A stretch of DNA of 64,000 bases, taken from positions 135,014,297-135,078,296 of the forward strand of contig NC_084793.1 in assembly GCF_963169125.1 (NCBI RefSeq), given 5' to 3'. Position numbers and translations under genes: made by a program. Positions 33,940-46,616 of this stretch are shown piece by piece. Position 1 is the first letter of the stretch; the number at the start of each line of letters is the position of its first letter. The DNA is from Humulus lupulus. Its lineage: Eukaryota > Streptophyta > Magnoliopsida > Rosales > Cannabaceae. The notes under the pieces are model-generated. The model saw nothing but the letters and a program-made list of their open reading frames with translations, was not told the DNA's origin and did not search any database.

Positions 33940-35560
33940 CATCAGCGTTGGAATTCTGCTCGCGGGGTACTTGCTCAATGGAGCTAAACTCGAACTCAGA
34001 CAACTCGCTCTTTACCTTAGTCAAATAGGTCGCCATCCTGATGCCTCAGGCTTGGTATTCCCCCAATATCTGAGTGACTATGAGCTGAGAATCACTAAAT
34101 CATTAGAAGGCTTTCTCCTTGAGCTCTTTCGCCACCCTTTGCCCTGCCAGTAGGGCCTCATATTTTGCTTTATTGTTTGTTTCTTCAAACCCGAACTTGA
34201 GGGTTGTATGGAAACGATGTCCTTCAGGTGTGATTAAGATTATCCCAGCTCTCGATCCATTTTTGTTAGACAATCCATCAATGAAAATTTTCCATAATTC
34301 CTGTACCCTTGCACCTGCTCCCTTATTAGCTCGTACTGAAAACCTGTGCACTCAACAACAAAATTAGCAAGGGCTTGGTTCTTGATTTCCATTCGTGGCA
34401 TGTATAAAATCTCAAACTGGCTAAGTTTGATGGCCCATATTAATAGACGCCTTGACGTTTCAGCCTTTTGCAAAACCTGCCTTAAAGGTTGGTCGGTTAA
34501 GACGTGAATAGAATGGGACTGGAAGTATGGCCTGAGCTTCCTTGAAGCCAAAATGTGACAGAATGCAAGCTTTTCTATCAATGGGTACCGTGATTCAACT
34601 TCAAGAAGCCTCTTACTTACATAATATACGGGTTTCTACACCTGATTTTCTTCTCGAACTAACACAACACTGACTGAGTTTTCTGTCACGGCTAGGTAAA
34701 CAAACAAACATTCTCCAGATGTGAGTTTTGATAGTACGGGGGGTTTAGCTGGGGGTTCTTCGATCCATTCAAATTTATTGTTTCCCCTGAGCAAGTTGTA
34801 GAATGGTAGACACTTGTCAGTGGATTTTGAAATGAAGTGGTTTAAAGCCGCCACCTTTCCAGTTATGCTTTGCACTTCCTTACGTGACCTGGGCGAAGGC
34901 ATTTCTAACAATGACTTGATTTTTTCTGGATTAACCTCTATCCCCCTTGTGTATACTATAAACCCCATAAACTTCCCAAACGCAACTTTGAAAGTGCACT
35001 TCTGGGGATTAAGCTTCATGTCGTACTTTCTCAATATGACAAAATATTCTTCCAGGTTGGATACATGGTTACTGTAGTCTTTGATTTGACTAGCATATCA
35101 TCGACATACACCTCCATGTTTCTCCCAATTTGGTTAGCAAACATTTTATTGACCAACTATTGGTATGTAGCTATGGCATTTTTCATCTCGAATGGCATAA
35201 CCTTGTAGCAATTACGTTATGCTCAATCATGAAACTTGTATGCTCTTGATCTGCAGGGTTCATCACGATCTAGTTATATCCAAAATACCCGTCCATGAAA
35301 GCCATGAGCTCGTGAGAAGTCGTGGAATCTACCAACTGATCAATTCTTGGTAGTGTTAAACAATCCTTTGGACAAGCCTTATTAAGGTCGAAGAAATCGA
35401 TACAAGTTCTCCACTTTCTGTTTGGCTTCTGGACCAACATGTGGTTAGCAACCCAGATCGGGTATTTTGCTTCTCTAATAAATATGCATTTAAGTAGGTG
35501 AGCTACTTCTTCCTCTAACGCTTTAGATCGTACTATCCCCAAAAGCTTCCATTTTTAGGA
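33940..35560 (-). pseudogene. Reverse transcriptase and dual RNase H of D
   Basis: Broken frames, read from high to low coordinates. 35542-35270 is the reverse transcriptase N-terminus (KWRTCIDFFDLNKACPKD, LPRIDQLVD). 35034-34636 is the thumb and connection (KLNPQKCTFKV, RGIEVNPEKIKSL). 34581-34240 is RNase H (KLAFCHILASRKLRPYF, LTDQPLRQVL). 34351-34103 starts the second RNase H (FIDGLSNKNGS, KAKYEALLAGQRVA), and 34036-33940 carries QVPREQNSNADAL up to the solo LTR. The catalytic YVDD region (35034-35270) is scrambled by frameshifts. Confidence 0.85.
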
Positions 35561-35925
35561 CTTTGCTGGCACATTCTTGTCCAAGTTTAAAGTATGAATT
35601 ATTACACTCGAATTGATTCCCACCATATCCTTGTGCGACCAGGCAAAAACATCCAGATTCTTCCTTAGGAACTCGACCAACTCCTTCTTCCTTTTGACTT
35701 CAAGATTTTTTTTCTAATTTTGACAACTCTTGAAGAATCTTTTGGGTCGATGTTTATTTCCTCAAGCTCTTCTATTGCTTTAAGCTCATATCTGTCTTCA
35801 CCTACCCACGGATCAATGTCGTCTCATTGAGCGACCTCATCATTTCCTTCTCGAGGTCCTTCCATCCTACAAGTAATTTCCATTTCCCGGGACTCCTCAT
35901 CTCCTTCACCTATGAACATAGCCTG

Positions 35926-36389
35926 CTACTCGGGTTGTGATTTTCCCTTCATAGAAATGTTGTACCATTCTCTGGCGGTGAGCTGGTCATCTTTTACTAT
36001 GCATATTCCTGAGGTCGTGGGGAACTTCATTGCAAGGTGTCGGATCAAGGGGATGGCTTCAAAAGCCATTAGCACGGGTCGTCCCAAAATCGCGTTATAC
36101 GTGACTGGACAATTGATTATTATGAACTTAAGTATTTTGGAGATAGTTCGTGACTCTTCTCCCATTGTAGCCACCAGTCTGATCATCCCTATGGCCACCA
36201 TTCCTTCACCTGAAAATATGTACAGAGTCATTGAGGTCGCCTTCAAATCGGTTATGGACAATCCCATGTTTTCTAGGGTGGACCTAAAAAGCACATTTAC
36301 TTTTGTTATCCATCAGTATCCTCTGTACCTTTCAGTTAGCGAGCTGCACGGTTACCACTAGCGGGTCATTGCGCGAGAATTGAATGTGG
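35926..36389 (-). pseudogene. Protease region of D
   Basis: Minus-strand frame: NDPLVVTVQLAN, a TGA, then VQRILMDN with the active-site motif degraded to DNKS (B has DNGS). LFRSTLENMGL and NAILGRPVLMAFEA follow. The N-terminal part (PIIFMEEDAS) lies on the far side of the solo LTR at 36395-37566, at 37572-37610. Removing that LTR and one copy of its target duplication joins EEDAS to HIQFSRNDP in frame. Confidence 0.85.
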
Positions 36390-36394
36390 CTAGT

Positions 36395-37566
36395 GTAACA
36401 TGCTGGCCTTGATGGCACGTTACAAGCTAGGAAGGCGCTCGGTCAGATGCGCACGCGAGGGTGCAGGCTGGTGAGCATGCTGATGCCTAGTTTGTACGGC
36501 AGTGGCATTTTCGTAAATATCTTCAATATTGCCCGGAAATGGACGACACTTGGTAGGTTCCATATTGAAGGGTCAATGAACGCAATGGTATGATCGGATT
36601 TGGGAGATTCGGAGAATTGGCGAGCTGGAAGCCAAATATGTCTCCCAAGCGAAAATCATATATGCTCCTGGTAGAAGGCTAAAAGCTCAGAAGGCTCTTT
36701 GTAGGGGGAGCACCTGGTGTCAGCTCTCCACCACCCCCTGGCGCAGGTGCGTCAAGTGAGCTACTACTAGATGGGAGGACTAGTAGGGCGGGCATATGAG
36801 GACCACGAGGGGACTCATATGTCTCCATGAGTAGGAGTACTCATGGACATTACCGGGCCGCCCCAGTAGTGCGTCGAAGTATGCTGCCAGAGGTTTAAGG
36901 GTACGGTTCCCTTGGCTTGCTGGGATGCCGCTTGCATGGAACGTTGCCCAAACCTTCGATAGATGTCGTGGTGTGCCATGGCCACGAATCTCGACACGAG
37001 ATGGCACGTGAAGTCATTCGTGGGACTTGTTAGCATGCAAGCAATTGAGGGTGCACTATGCTTGAGTAGGACAGAGGTCCAGTGTATGCTACTAGTTTGG
37101 CAGCCAGTCTCGAGGGCCTGCCAACATGCATGATGGTATGGTGCCTTGAGGATTGGACCATGGACGTATGGGAGTCCTTGGTCTGTGACGTGAACTAATC
37201 GGATAGTATCGAATGGGACATGATGGGAGGTGTTGGCACGTCAGCTTGGTGTTGGCTCTTAGCCACACATGCTACCTTGGCTTGCGAAAGTCTGGGTGGC
37301 ATCGGTGTTGGGATTTGCCTTGCCATAGTGAGAACCTATGGACAATGTGAGTGTCTTGACTAGATAGCCTTGATGCATGATTGCACTCATAGATGCTTGA
37401 GAGCATGACTCAGCGAGAGTTGTTCGAGAGACAGAAGTGTGCAGAGGCACACGGTCGCGCGAAAAATGTGCCCATTGTTATTCGAATGGTTGGAAGGCTG
37501 ACCTTGGCTCAGAGGATTCAAGGTGCCGCACGGGCATTTCCGCCGTCAAAATGTCAGCCCGTGACA
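36395..37566. mobile_element. Solo LTR inside the protease region of D, TSD GCTAG
   Basis: 1172 bp with plus-strand ends TGTAACATGC and GCCCGTGACA. Perfect 5-bp duplications GCTAG flank it (36390-36394 and 37567-37571). It has no coding content and I cannot match it to another LTR here, so family and orientation are open. Its removal rejoins the protease frame of D. Confidence 0.88.
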
Positions 37567-37679
37567 GCTAGCATCCTCTTCCATGAAAATGATTGGTTGT
37601 TTTTCCAACCACTGTTGTTTCAATAACCGCTACTCCGGGAAAAACTACGAGTTTTCAACTCATTAATATACCCTTTTGG

Positions 37680-39136
37680 GCCTCATTGGGGGAGGGTCGA
37701 CCAATAGTAGTTATATCTCCTCCTACTATTGGGGGAGGGTCGACCTGATTCATCTGAGTTCCAGGCTGACCTATCACGGCTTCAAGATTTGGATGAGGAT
37801 TCTGCCCAGCAGGTTGATTGGGAACTACCCGATTTCAGGTGTACTGGACTAATTGTCTAGCCCAAATGAGAGTCTCAATCTCATTCTTTAGTTGTCAGAA
37901 ATCATCAGTGTTATGATCAATGTGATTGTGGAATCGAAAAAAATTTGAGGGGTCTCTCTTCGCCGTCTGATGCCTTAAGGGTTCTAGCTTCTTCCACGAG
38001 AGGCGATTAGAATTTTCCACGAAGATATGTTCCCGAGTGTCCGTTAGGTCAGTGTAGGTGGCATAAGCAGGCTTGAATTTCTCCACAGACTTGTTCTTCT
38101 TTGTGCCGTTCTGGTCACCCTCACCATTCCCCTTCCTTTTGTTGTTTCCTGCTTGGTTATTCTGGATAACAGGTTGAGCCACAGCTGCAACATCATTCAC
38201 CATTCCAGCGGGTTGGATAGGGGCAAGGCTGGTTCCTACGATAGTAGATTGTGCCTCTTCCAGGTTTATTCACTCCTAAGCTCGGGTCAAGAATTCATCT
38301 ACAGTTTTAACTCCTCTTCATTGGAGTTCTTGCCATAGGTCACCTCCCACCAAGATTTTGTCCTCATTGCCATAAGCTTGGAGCTATCATCGGTGTCCCT
38401 AGCTCGTGCTTCAACATTGGTGAATCTACTTAGATATGCTTTTAGTGATTCAATAGGTTGTTGTTTTACATGGGCCAATGAATCGACCTCTACACAAGCT
38501 ACCTGTGAAGCTCGTAATGCTCTCTTAAACTCGGTCGTTCAGAGAATTTTTCCTCCGTGAACTTGCCCGAGCCCACCCTGGTGGAATTTTGTGGGCATTC
38601 ATGGGAATCTGAGAAGAAGGCACGGAGCTGGGGGTCGCAGTTCTGAACGACCGACTGACATGCTGATGATGACCCTATGATGACTAGTGGGCTGAGCACT
38701 CTGGTGGTTTGGCTCTGAAGGCACAGAGCTCGGAGTGGCATTCCTAACAGAACGACTAGGTTTAGACTGGTTATTCCTGTGGGACTTACGAGACCCACTT
38801 TGCCTCTTTTCGACATTAATGTCGATTGCAAGAAGGGGTAGCCGAGCCAAGACCTCCTTGATTCGTCTATTTTCCCTAGCAAGATGGCTCCTTAATTGGG
38901 TGTTTTCCATCTCGACGGCAGTCAAATATCCAGGGTTAGGATTTGGTGGGAGTGATGCTGAACATAGCGTCGTCCTGACCCACCGGTTGTTTTCTGGGAT
39001 GCTGTTGAACATTTGGGCCCCTTTCAGCAGGAACAACAGTATGATGGGCCTCCTGCACACCAGGCTGCTCCATGTCATTGTCATGCATCGATCGAGTGAG
39101 CACCATGATGATTCTCGAGTGAAACTTGTGAAGCAC
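37680..39136 (-). pseudogene. gag of element D
   Basis: Starts near 39136 just after the primer-binding site. The N-terminal part includes a coiled-coil stretch (ENTQLRSHLARENRRIKEVL, about 38910). Capsid traces lie at about 38560-38380. The C-terminal part at 38203-37895 reads TYTDLTDTREHIFVENS, as in C (YMNLTDTREHIYL). The zinc knuckle is ruined (FFRFHNHIDHNTDDF). Multiple frameshifts and stops. Confidence 0.75.
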
Positions 39137-39143
39137 TAATTTC

Positions 39144-39161
39144 CTCTCAATGAAAGCACCA
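39144..39161 (-). promoter_or_regulatory. Primer-binding site of D
   Basis: TGGTGCTTTCATTGAGAG on the minus strand, next to the LTR end. It differs from the TGGCGCC sites of B and C, so D uses another tRNA primer. Confidence 0.6.
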
Positions 39162-39164
39162 AAC

Positions 39165-39990
39165 TATTGACATGATTTTTTGCCAACAGTAGATTAAGAA
39201 TTCAATTAGTGCTAAATTGTAAATTGTAACGAAATAATAAGAACCCTCTCATACACACACAAATTTTACGTGGTTCATGGGTTAAAATCCACCTAGTCCA
39301 CGAGGCAGTATTATTGCATTTCGCTCACAATTTATGCAGAGTTTTAGTAACACAAAAATGTCGTCCCTTTCCCTGTCAATTATTCCTGATATTTATAGGG
39401 GAATTTCCTGGAAAGGTTTGGGTAACCGCTTGAATAAATAAGGTATACATTTAATACATATTATTCCTATTTACATGGGATATGATTTGATAATGGAATA
39501 GAATATACTCTCGATATCTCGAATGATAGATGATAGATATGCAATACAGCCTGGGCATTAATGAGCGTATAAGAAGCCTCTGAATCTTTTGGGATCCTTC
39601 AGTATGCGTTCTATCCGGGATTTCACAAGCTGAATATCTCACCCGAGCTCCTGTTCAAAGACTATTTGAACCTTAGCTCGTATTAAGCTCAGAGCGCCCA
39701 AATTTTGATCTGGCCATTATAGGTCTCAAACTCGATTATTATCTTGAGAGGCGGTCTGATAATAACCTGTATATCGTGTACGAACTGGATTGAGTCTTGA
39801 ACTGCTCACATCATTGTTAACCAGATATCCTACTTGACTATTTTTCCAAATATTTATCCTCCAGCTGTACCCGAGTTGAGTAATTGAACTCGTGCTAATT
39901 TTAGGGTAGAACACACATAAAAACATGAAGTAAACATGTCAAACAAAGATAAACGAGTCATAAATGAGTGCATAAAATACCTACTCATCA
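39165..39990 (-). repeat. 5' LTR of element D
   Basis: On the minus strand it starts TGATGAGTAGGTATTTTA (39990) and ends near GTCAATA (39165), next to the primer-binding site. The last bases are uncertain: a TGAT/ATCA pair would put the inner end at 39173. A TATA box (CTATAAATATC on the minus strand) lies near 39400. Confidence 0.7.
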
Positions 39991-41126
39991 TTAGTATTAT
40001 AGATACATGGTCTCCAAGTCACCTCTATACTACACTGTCATGGATGAGGATATAATTGACAAATTAAAAGGAGAAAATAACTTAGTTGTCAAAGAATTAA
40101 TATTTTGGGGCTAAGTTGTAATTATTTGAAATTAATTAATTATGAATTAATGAATTAAATAAACTAATGTTTTTTATTTGAAGACTATATATTACTTCTA
40201 TTAATTAACTTTGACTTAATTGATTACGAGAGAGAAAATTATTAATTTACTATATGATAATTAATTATTAAAATCACAAGAAAAAGTTAATTTTGAATTG
40301 ATTGATATTTATGCATTTGTGAAATATTATATTATTTTAATGCATAAATATATTGTTTTATTAATTGAATAAATAAATGTGATAAAATTTGGGAGGCACG
40401 TGTATGCCACATGCCCAACACTGTGTTTGCACAATGACTGGCATATGACACATGTCAAAACCCAGTTTGTTCAATTCAGAATTTAATTGTTAGGAATTTG
40501 AATTATTTATTTATTAAATAATTATTTTAATTTGATTAAAATATTTATTAAATAATTTAAAATTTTTAAAACCTAATCAGTTTTGACCGAGTCTAAGTTT
40601 GTTAAATTAAGTTCAAGTTAATAAAAAATTTAAATTATAGATCGTAAAAAGTAGCGATGGACTTATCTGTTTTTAAGAAAACCTGAAAAATTATGTTACT
40701 GTCTTAGAGTCTCTGTCTTCTCCAAATCTCTCTTGATCTCATGTGTTCAGTACATCAAGAGAGTCTAAATTTTGTCCTCTATATCTTGCATGCCCACACA
40801 TGTCCTTGTGCGTTAAGAATTGGCTTGGAAGATCTTGGTGTGGATTTCAAAGTTGTCTCATTGGATTGGATGATCGTTGTTGATTTACAAAAGATAGTGA
40901 TGAATCTTGATAGTTTACGAGAGGTGTGATTATATGTTTATGAATCTTGATTTAATGTATCAATATATGTGTGATCTTGGATATGGTATTGGTTAAAAAA
41001 TTTATTGTCACCCTTCCGCTGCACACTTTGATTTACACAATCAATACCAACACTTATTTGATCGAATTTAAAAATTCAGATAACCCTACTCCCATCAAGC
41101 CTTTTCTTCTTGAATAACTTCACAAT
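39991..41126. other. AT-rich DNA, possible copia-type LTR
   Basis: No coding signal. About 40028-41052 has the composition of a plant copia LTR, and its end (CTTCCGCTGCACAC then AATCAATACCAACA) looks like a Ty1/copia LTR terminus. I find no partner LTR or polypurine tract and no clear primer-binding site, so this is only a candidate. Confidence 0.3.
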
Positions 41127-41877
41127 TTGGTTCAAATAATGGAATCCATTATAGTGAGTAGCCCGTCTCGAGGAGTATCTTCTTCTTCGAGGAATTCTAG
41201 GCAAGGCTCCATGGTGGGGAGTTCGAGCAAAAATGTTAATTCACCTCCTAAGGGTTCGGAGGATCATGTATCTGATGTGCCTGAGGCTTCTAGCATTCTT
41301 CAAGAGGTTGTCTTGGCATTAAATTTTGAGGCTATCGATGCTCCTCATTTAACCTTAGTTGCCCCAGAAGGTTCACACCCCTCATCTATGTCCACTTTAC
41401 TGTCAGCAATTTTATTGTTGTGTGCACCAGTCTCTATGTTACTCATAAAAAAGGCTACATCCTTCCTCCTCCTGATGCCCCTGAGTTGGTTATTAGCTGA
41501 GATTCTTTGAGAAAGAGAGCTAAAGTATCTTTCGCTCCTTCTGTTCTTGCTGACAAGGATTTTCACGAGGTGCCCCTACTCTTGCTAGTATTGGATTATC
41601 AAATTGAGTATAGATTCTCGCCATTCTTTGCTTACTTAGTTATGACGCGAATGAACCCGTCATTGACTCTTCTTGTGCCACAAGGACCGAGGTGGTAAGT
41701 ACCACTTATTCTACTATTGTTACTACTACCAACATTCCCATCTATTCCTCTTCTATTTCTCTTGCACCATCATTTACAACTGTTGCATTGGTGGCACCTT
41801 CAACGAGTGATATCCCTCCACTTCTTTATTTGGGGACACCATCAAAGTATCTTGAGGTTTCTGAAGCTTTGCTATAA
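41127..41877 (+). pseudogene. Serine-rich broken ORF, unknown
   Basis: ATG at 41139 opens a serine-rich frame (MESIIVSSPSRGVSSSSRNS) of about 120 codons. Coding-like sequence continues in another frame (SLRKRAKVSFAPSVLADKDF at about 41510) and again near 41692. I do not recognise a domain. Its place just after a copia-like LTR end would suit a decayed element gene. A chance frame is also possible. Confidence 0.3.
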
Positions 41878-42384
41878 CATTTGTTAGGTTTTTCTAGTGA
41901 TGCCTGAGGGTTTTACTCCAGTTCACTGATTAGTGGGAGGATAGAAGAATACATTTTAACATTTCTTATTTGTCACTCTCGCAAGACCATGAAGGGGAGT
42001 TCATAGGGTCTTAATGGTCATAAGCTCACACTTCTTCTTCTGAGCTCGGTCATCCTGTTCTGGCTTAAATTGCTTCATATTTGTAATAAAATAAAAAATA
42101 TATAAAAATAACATTTATAATTTATTTTATACTTGTTATTTAGTTTTGTATTAAAAGTGTGTAAAGAATTTAAAAAAAAAGTGTATGAAGAAATATAATT
42201 TTATTGCTAAATAATTAGTAAAGATATTTGTGAAAATTTATAATAATCATATGGTTAGAAATAATTAATTAATTAATTAGAGATTGTAAAAGAAAAAAAA
42301 TCCCAATAGAATCAAACAATAATATAATTTTTTTACCAAAGTATTATCACGCAAATACCCCTCATATTATTATTATTATTATTA
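41878..42384. other. AT-rich DNA with an (ATT)n run
   Basis: No genes. An (ATT)n microsatellite lies at 42366-42384, just outside the probable MULE end. Confidence 0.6.
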
Positions 42385-42409
42385 GAGTAAATTGCAGCTA
42401 GAACACCCA

Positions 42410-42560
42410 ATATTTTCAAAATGTTGCACTTTTATTCCCAATCTTTTCTTTTGACGGTAAATATACTTATTGTCTTCAAAATGTTCCACTTTTATACCCA
42501 AACTTTTTTTGGCGGTAAATATACTCAATGTTTTAAAAATGTTACACTTTTGTACCTATT
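42410..42560 (+). repeat. About 60-bp tandem repeats at the MULE 5' end
   Basis: Two and a half copies of a unit of the form TTCAAAATGTTGCACTTTTA then GGTAAATATAC. A further diverged copy lies near 42665-42735. Confidence 0.7.
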
Positions 42561-43540
42561 TTTTTATTATTATTTTGAGAAATAATAAGAAAGTTAAGGA
42601 AAAGTATAGGTTTTTAATTATTTTTTAACTTTTAAATTATTTTATCTTTCTTATTAGAGTAATTGACGGCGAAAATACCTAACTTATTCAAAATTAGCAC
42701 TTTAATACCTAACTCTTTTTTTTACAGTTAAAATACATTATTTCACACTTTCTTGAAAACCGTATGTATCTCGTCTTTATGTGCCACCAACAGTGCCACA
42801 TGTCAAGTTGTCATTGGTTCGCGTCATTGAAAATATGTCTAGTCAGCAACTTGCGTCAACATCACTAAAAAATGCCACATATGCCACACCATGTGATTAT
42901 TTATATAACTTAACTTAAATAAAAAGAAAATAATTTGAAAAATCTAATAAAACTGATAATCAAAAGTAAGCTCTTTAATTTTTGAAAACAAATGTAAAGT
43001 TATTAGGTCCCTTAGTTTTACATAGAGAAGCACAAAGGGAAAAATCTAACTGCGAAAAATCTAGGGTTTTGCCATTGTCTGATGTTCTTGAGCTTTTAGG
43101 GAGGAAATTAGAGGTCAAAGATGAGTGCAAGGGTTCTGCCATTGTCCACTGTGAAGGTTTTTTTCATTGACACCTGCAAGGTTGGTACTTTCCTGCCAAA
43201 ATAGGGTTCGAAATGTGTAAAAAAAAACCCATCCATTACTTTATTCAAGAAATGTAAAGGGAAAATAATATTTTTCTTTGTACACGTATAATATGATTAC
43301 ATGATTTTTTTGTCAATATTCTTTGGTTAAAGCTGGTTGTTGGATGCATTGAAGAAAATTTATTGGCACTTTCTATATGTGCACATACCACAAGTGGGGT
43401 CCATTTGTTGTTGTATTTAGTGGCACTATAGAGTTTGATCTCCACTTTCTTTTTTGTATTTTTTGACTTAACCCTATTATGATTTGTTTGCTTCCCATGT
43501 CCTGTGTTATGTTGTTTGTTTGATTAATGGAATTGGACAG

Positions 43541-43620
43541 GTGATAACAGTAGTTTCTTCACGTTGAAAATGCATCATGGGGATGTTTTTTTTACACCAA
43601 TTGGTAATGAAAAGTACTAT
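43541..43620 (+). pseudogene. MULE transposase, N-terminal start
   Basis: After an acceptor (GGAATTGGACAG) the frame reads DNSSFFTLKMHHG then FFTPIGNEKY, the opening of the N-terminal PB1-like domain of plant MuDR-type transposases. It is cut by E at 43620. The next residues (GGRVSYFD) are at 57408. Confidence 0.8.
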
Positions 43621-45920
43621 TGTAATGCCCTGGATAGCCAAGACCATTACACTGTGTATTTTAAATAGTGTAAGACTTGCTAATCAAATCGCTTGGACAT
43701 AAACGTGTTTCTAAAGTCAACTGACAGGTTAGGGTTAAAAGAATTTGATCATAAAATGGTTGACTTTAATTAAAATAAGAGTTTGATACATGGGATCCCA
43801 AAAAATAATGTTTACAAGGCGGTTAAAACCCTCAAAACTGAATACAACTACAGCCAACCCTAATTGGAAAAATACAATTTTGGCTTTAGTCCTTGTCAAC
43901 CCTCAGCCATGGTGGTTGAGCAGTTGTCGATGTACACACCACCTCCAAAGCTCTCCAACTCATGGTTGGTCCAGCTTTCCCTTGCCTTTATCTGCACCAC
44001 GTAGCACCCGTGAGCAAAGGCTCAACAAGAAAACTAAACACAACAATCATAGATAGCAACAGTATATGCATAGCAAACTTAGACCAATTCAATCAACAGT
44101 AGAATACAAGCAATAAGCTAAGCAACATTAAACAGTATAATCCAAACATATAATTCAATCTTATTACAGTTAGTTAGGTGTTGGCGCCATTAGGCTGAGC
44201 CCTCTAGTTATTTAGCTGATCCCTACCCACTTAGGCCGAGCTGCGTCCCGCACGCTTAACATCAGCCCGGGCTCCCTTAGGCCGCACTTTCACATCAAAT
44301 ATAATAAATAAACAGATTGTGAAGCACGCAATTGAAAGTAGCAAGAGCAAACATGCCTATTTAGATACCTTCAATCACAAATACATTTATAATCTCACAC
44401 ACGTTCATTTACAAGGGATCTCAGCACCATTCACAAATCGGGTGCATTTTTCTTACCTCGAGTCTTGAGCGGAGGATGTAGAGCGGTCCTGAGCATGAAC
44501 CTCAATCCCAAGCCTTAGCAGTAACCCTAATCACAAGTGACAATGGATAACCATTAATATCTAATCCAATTAAATGCTTTACAAATAATGTACCAGCCTT
44601 CGGGGACGTGAATTCTACCAAATCAAGTATAGAACCCTTCCCAAACACTTAGGTTTAGATTCCCGAGACCAACAAACCAATTTGGCTAAGGCTGCCTAGG
44701 TAGGCCGTGACCTGGCCCTAGGGTCACGGCGCACCTCCAAGTTAGAGGCGCCAGCCCCAAATTCTTAGAGGTAGCCGAGCCATGACTTGCCCTTTAGGGC
44801 CTCAGCGCGCCTACGAAACAGCAAGCCCCCCAGGGCTTCTGGGGTCACACGGGCCGCGACGCCCAAGAACTAGGTCGCGGTACGCCCCCATGAACCCAGA
44901 AATCCTGGGGTTTTTCTTGCATTTTCTCCCAACCTATTCATTAATGTCTAACGTAACTTGCATCATAACTAGAAATTGAGCCTTTATACCTCAATAGTCT
45001 ACTAAGAGCAACACAATCACATAACATTCTAACTAAAAATCCTCCTAGGAACTCAGAATTCAGCTAAACCCCTTTGAAACTTAAAAGCTTAAGAACACTT
45101 ATACTAGCAGCGAAATTCCACCATAAATTCAAAGCTTAAACCTTACCATGATGATGACTCTGCCCTTAAGCTGCACCTTAACTAGTCCTAGCTTTGATTC
45201 TCTAGTTCCCAAGCTTCAATTCCTAAGCCTTCTCTTCCAAAACGTCACAATCCTCAAGGCACAAGAGTGGGAAAGAGAGAGCATTTGAGAGAGACCTGAG
45301 AGATGTTCTAATTGGTTATGGTTTTTTGGGTGAAGCCTTCCTACCTATATCCCTTACCATAAAGACCAAAATACCCCTATAACCCATCCCTTTATTGCCC
45401 ATAAGCGCCAAATGGTCAATTTCCCTGTTTCCCGCTAACTCCTCGAGTAGTCCTATAAATTCCCAATTAGTCCAAACGTACCCAACTAACCACCAAATAA
45501 TTACCCATTACTCAATAAATCCCAACTATACATTAAATTTCCCAATATACACCTAGGCTCACCCCGAGCTGGGTATTAGACCTCGTTGTGACTATTTCGC
45601 TAATCCACTCACTATGATCGCCTCGAGCCGAATACTACAAATATATCCACATAATAATGTGGTCTCAATCATTTAACACATATAATCACATTTATGCCCT
45701 CAACGGGCCAAAATTACAAATATACCCTTATAAACAAGAACAAGCCCACATGCATATTTAATACTCATAAACATGCATATATATATTTGTATTACCACAT
45801 AAATCATGCATGCCCCATAGTCACACATTTAATCAATTTATCACACACACATATCCAGTCAGTCCCTCAATGCACACTAATCCAGGCACTAAGTTTTATT
45901 AGCATATTTTGGACGTTACA
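43621..45920 (-). repeat. 3' LTR of element E
   Basis: 2300 bp, plus-strand ends TGTAATGCCCTGG and GGACGTTACA. By eye it differs from the partner at 55100 at roughly one base in ten over the first 245 bp, so the insertion is old. Confidence 0.9.
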
Positions 45921-45938
45921 ACTATCCCCTCCTACTGA
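45921..45938 (-). promoter_or_regulatory. Polypurine tract of E
   Basis: AGTAGGAGGGGATAGT on the minus strand, directly before TGTAACGTCC. Confidence 0.75.
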
Positions 45939-45956
45939 AAATTTCATCCTCGAAAT

Positions 45957-46611
45957 TTACCTAAAGAACTCAGGATATTGATCCCGCATAGCCGACTCTA
46001 GCTCCCAGGTCACTTCCTCGACCCTGCTATTCCTCCATAGGATTTTGACTAGAGGAATCATCTTGTTCCTTAGAACCTTGTATTTTCTGTCTAGGATTTG
46101 AACTAGTTGCTCCTCATACAATAAGTATTTCTGTAGCTCCAGATCTTCATATCCCAATACATATTTCTGAAGCATTGAGATGTGGAACACATCATGAACT
46201 CTTGATAATGATGGGGACAGAGCCAATCTGTAGGCTACCTACCTGATCCTCTTCAGGATCTCAAAAGGTCCTACAAATCTAGGGCTCAGCTTGCCCTTTT
46301 TCCCAAATCTCCTTACTCCTCGCAATGTTGAAACTCGCAGAAATACGTGGTCCCTTACCTGGAACTCCACGTCCCTACGCTTAGGGTCAGCATAGCTTTT
46401 CTGTCTACTCTGCGAAGTGAGCATTCGAGCTCGAATCCTCTCAATAGCTTCATTAGTCTTTTAACCCATCTTCGGTCCCAGATATTTCCTTTCCCCAATC
46501 TCATCCTAATGAATGGGCGATCTACACTTCCTTCCATACAACATCTTGTATGGAGATACCCCAATCGTTGACTGATAACTATTGTTATACGAGAACTCAA
46601 TCAATGAGAGA
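45957..46611 (-). pseudogene. Integrase C-terminus and chromodomain-like end of E
   Basis: From 46611 down: [14 protein letters not shown] and LYGRKCRSP of the integrase, then DPKRRDVEFQVRDHVFLRVS and GKLSPRFVGPFEIL, then VFHISMLQKYV. The final LDRKYKVLRNKMIPLVKILW and RVEEVTWELE form the chromodomain-like tail that can target chromatin in chromoviruses. A stop after ILKRIR (near 46240) and frame changes break it. Upstream, the frame is interrupted by the solo LTR at 46617-48885. Confidence 0.85.
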
Positions 46612-46616
46612 TACTT

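Larger units (their letters stand above)
31695..39990 (-). mobile_element. Element D: Tat-lineage Ty3/gypsy element, minus strand, 3'-truncated
   Basis: On the minus strand: LTR at 39165-39990, primer-binding site, gag, protease, reverse transcriptase, two RNase H domains and integrase, broken off at 31695 in the integrase core (KNIIYRY). Two solo LTRs (32375-33934 and 36395-37566) lie inside, each with a perfect TSD. It is more diverged than B and C, with many frameshifts. No antisense gene or 3' LTR remains. Confidence 0.88.

Noticed and set aside
36780..37450. Open frames inside the 1172-bp segment in D
   Set aside because: The segment is a solo LTR with perfect target duplications; frames of 60-75 codons are expected by chance.
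38735..39139. 134-codon plus-strand ORF
   Set aside because: Shadow of the minus-strand gag of D, which carries the recognisable motifs.
40028..41052. Full copia element with this LTR
   Set aside because: No second LTR and no convincing primer-binding site or polypurine tract; kept only as a low-confidence candidate.
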